This document shows positions 20,573-20,609 of a DNA stretch of 20,609 nucleotides, piece after piece. The notes below the pieces were generated by a model that saw only the letters and a list, made by a program, of their open reading frames with translations, had not been told where the DNA came from and searched no databases. The stretch lies in assembly GCA_958436045.1 (NCBI GenBank), contig CAUBIP010000024.1, positions 1 through 20,609 on the forward strand, given 5' to 3'. This stretch comes from an uncultured Oscillospiraceae bacterium. Lineage in GTDB: Bacteria > Bacillota > Clostridia > Oscillospirales > Oscillospiraceae. Made by a program: the position numbers and the translations under genes. The first letter of the stretch is position 1. The number at the start of each line of letters is the position of its first letter.

Positions 20573-20609
20573 CTTCTGTCGCTCCTTTTTCGTAATAAGC
20601 AAACACTTA

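Overview
The window looks like a chromosomal segment of a fairly GC-rich member of the Clostridia, most likely an Oscillospiraceae/Ruminococcaceae-type gut Firmicute. The evidence is strong AGGAGG-type ribosome binding sites, sigma-A style promoters, a short zinc-type L31, a TmcAL (YlbM-type) gene back to back with an HPr-like gene and acetate kinase, and a SipW-type signal peptidase with several SipW-type signal peptides. The family-level placement is inference; no rRNA is present.

Left part (1-5785, all on the minus strand): housekeeping genes. In transcription order they are tmcAL, then rpmE (own promoter and a terminator-like hairpin in its leader), hflX, a YigZ/IMPACT-family gene, a dGTPase-like HD hydrolase, and the 5' part of dnaG, which runs off the left edge.

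Middle (5786-9137, plus strand): a promoter with a long, strongly folded 5' leader drives a small HPr-like protein that lacks the phosphoacceptor histidine region, followed by acetate kinase (ackA) and a clear terminator. Next comes a membrane-anchored DHHW/SGNH-like protein whose extracellular stem carries tandem CxxC zinc-ribbon-like repeats. It ends at a bidirectional terminator.

Right part (9367-20572, minus strand, about 11 kb): one coherent secretion and surface cluster. Its order is TetR-type regulator, SipW-type signal peptidase (ATGA overlap with the regulator), six small exported proteins with SipW-type signal peptides, a roughly 1090-residue InlB/MucBP/Cna-B-like surface protein, a seventh SipW-type substrate, and a Cna-B protein with an LIQTG-type sorting tail. 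Three of the substrates (15262-17863) are a tandem triplication. The likely joint job is building a proteinaceous surface or matrix fibre, analogous to TasA/CalY (camelysin) systems, under a dedicated peptidase and a local regulator. This is the part most likely to hold something undescribed: seven divergent substrates in at least four subfamilies, mosaic evolution, intercistronic RNA structures that may tune subunit ratios, and cell-wall-type partner proteins.

No rRNA, tRNA, CRISPR array, transposase or phage gene was recognised. No gene-free gap exceeds 300 bases; the largest are 5786-6066 (promoter and folded leader) and 9138-9366 (terminators and a direct repeat).
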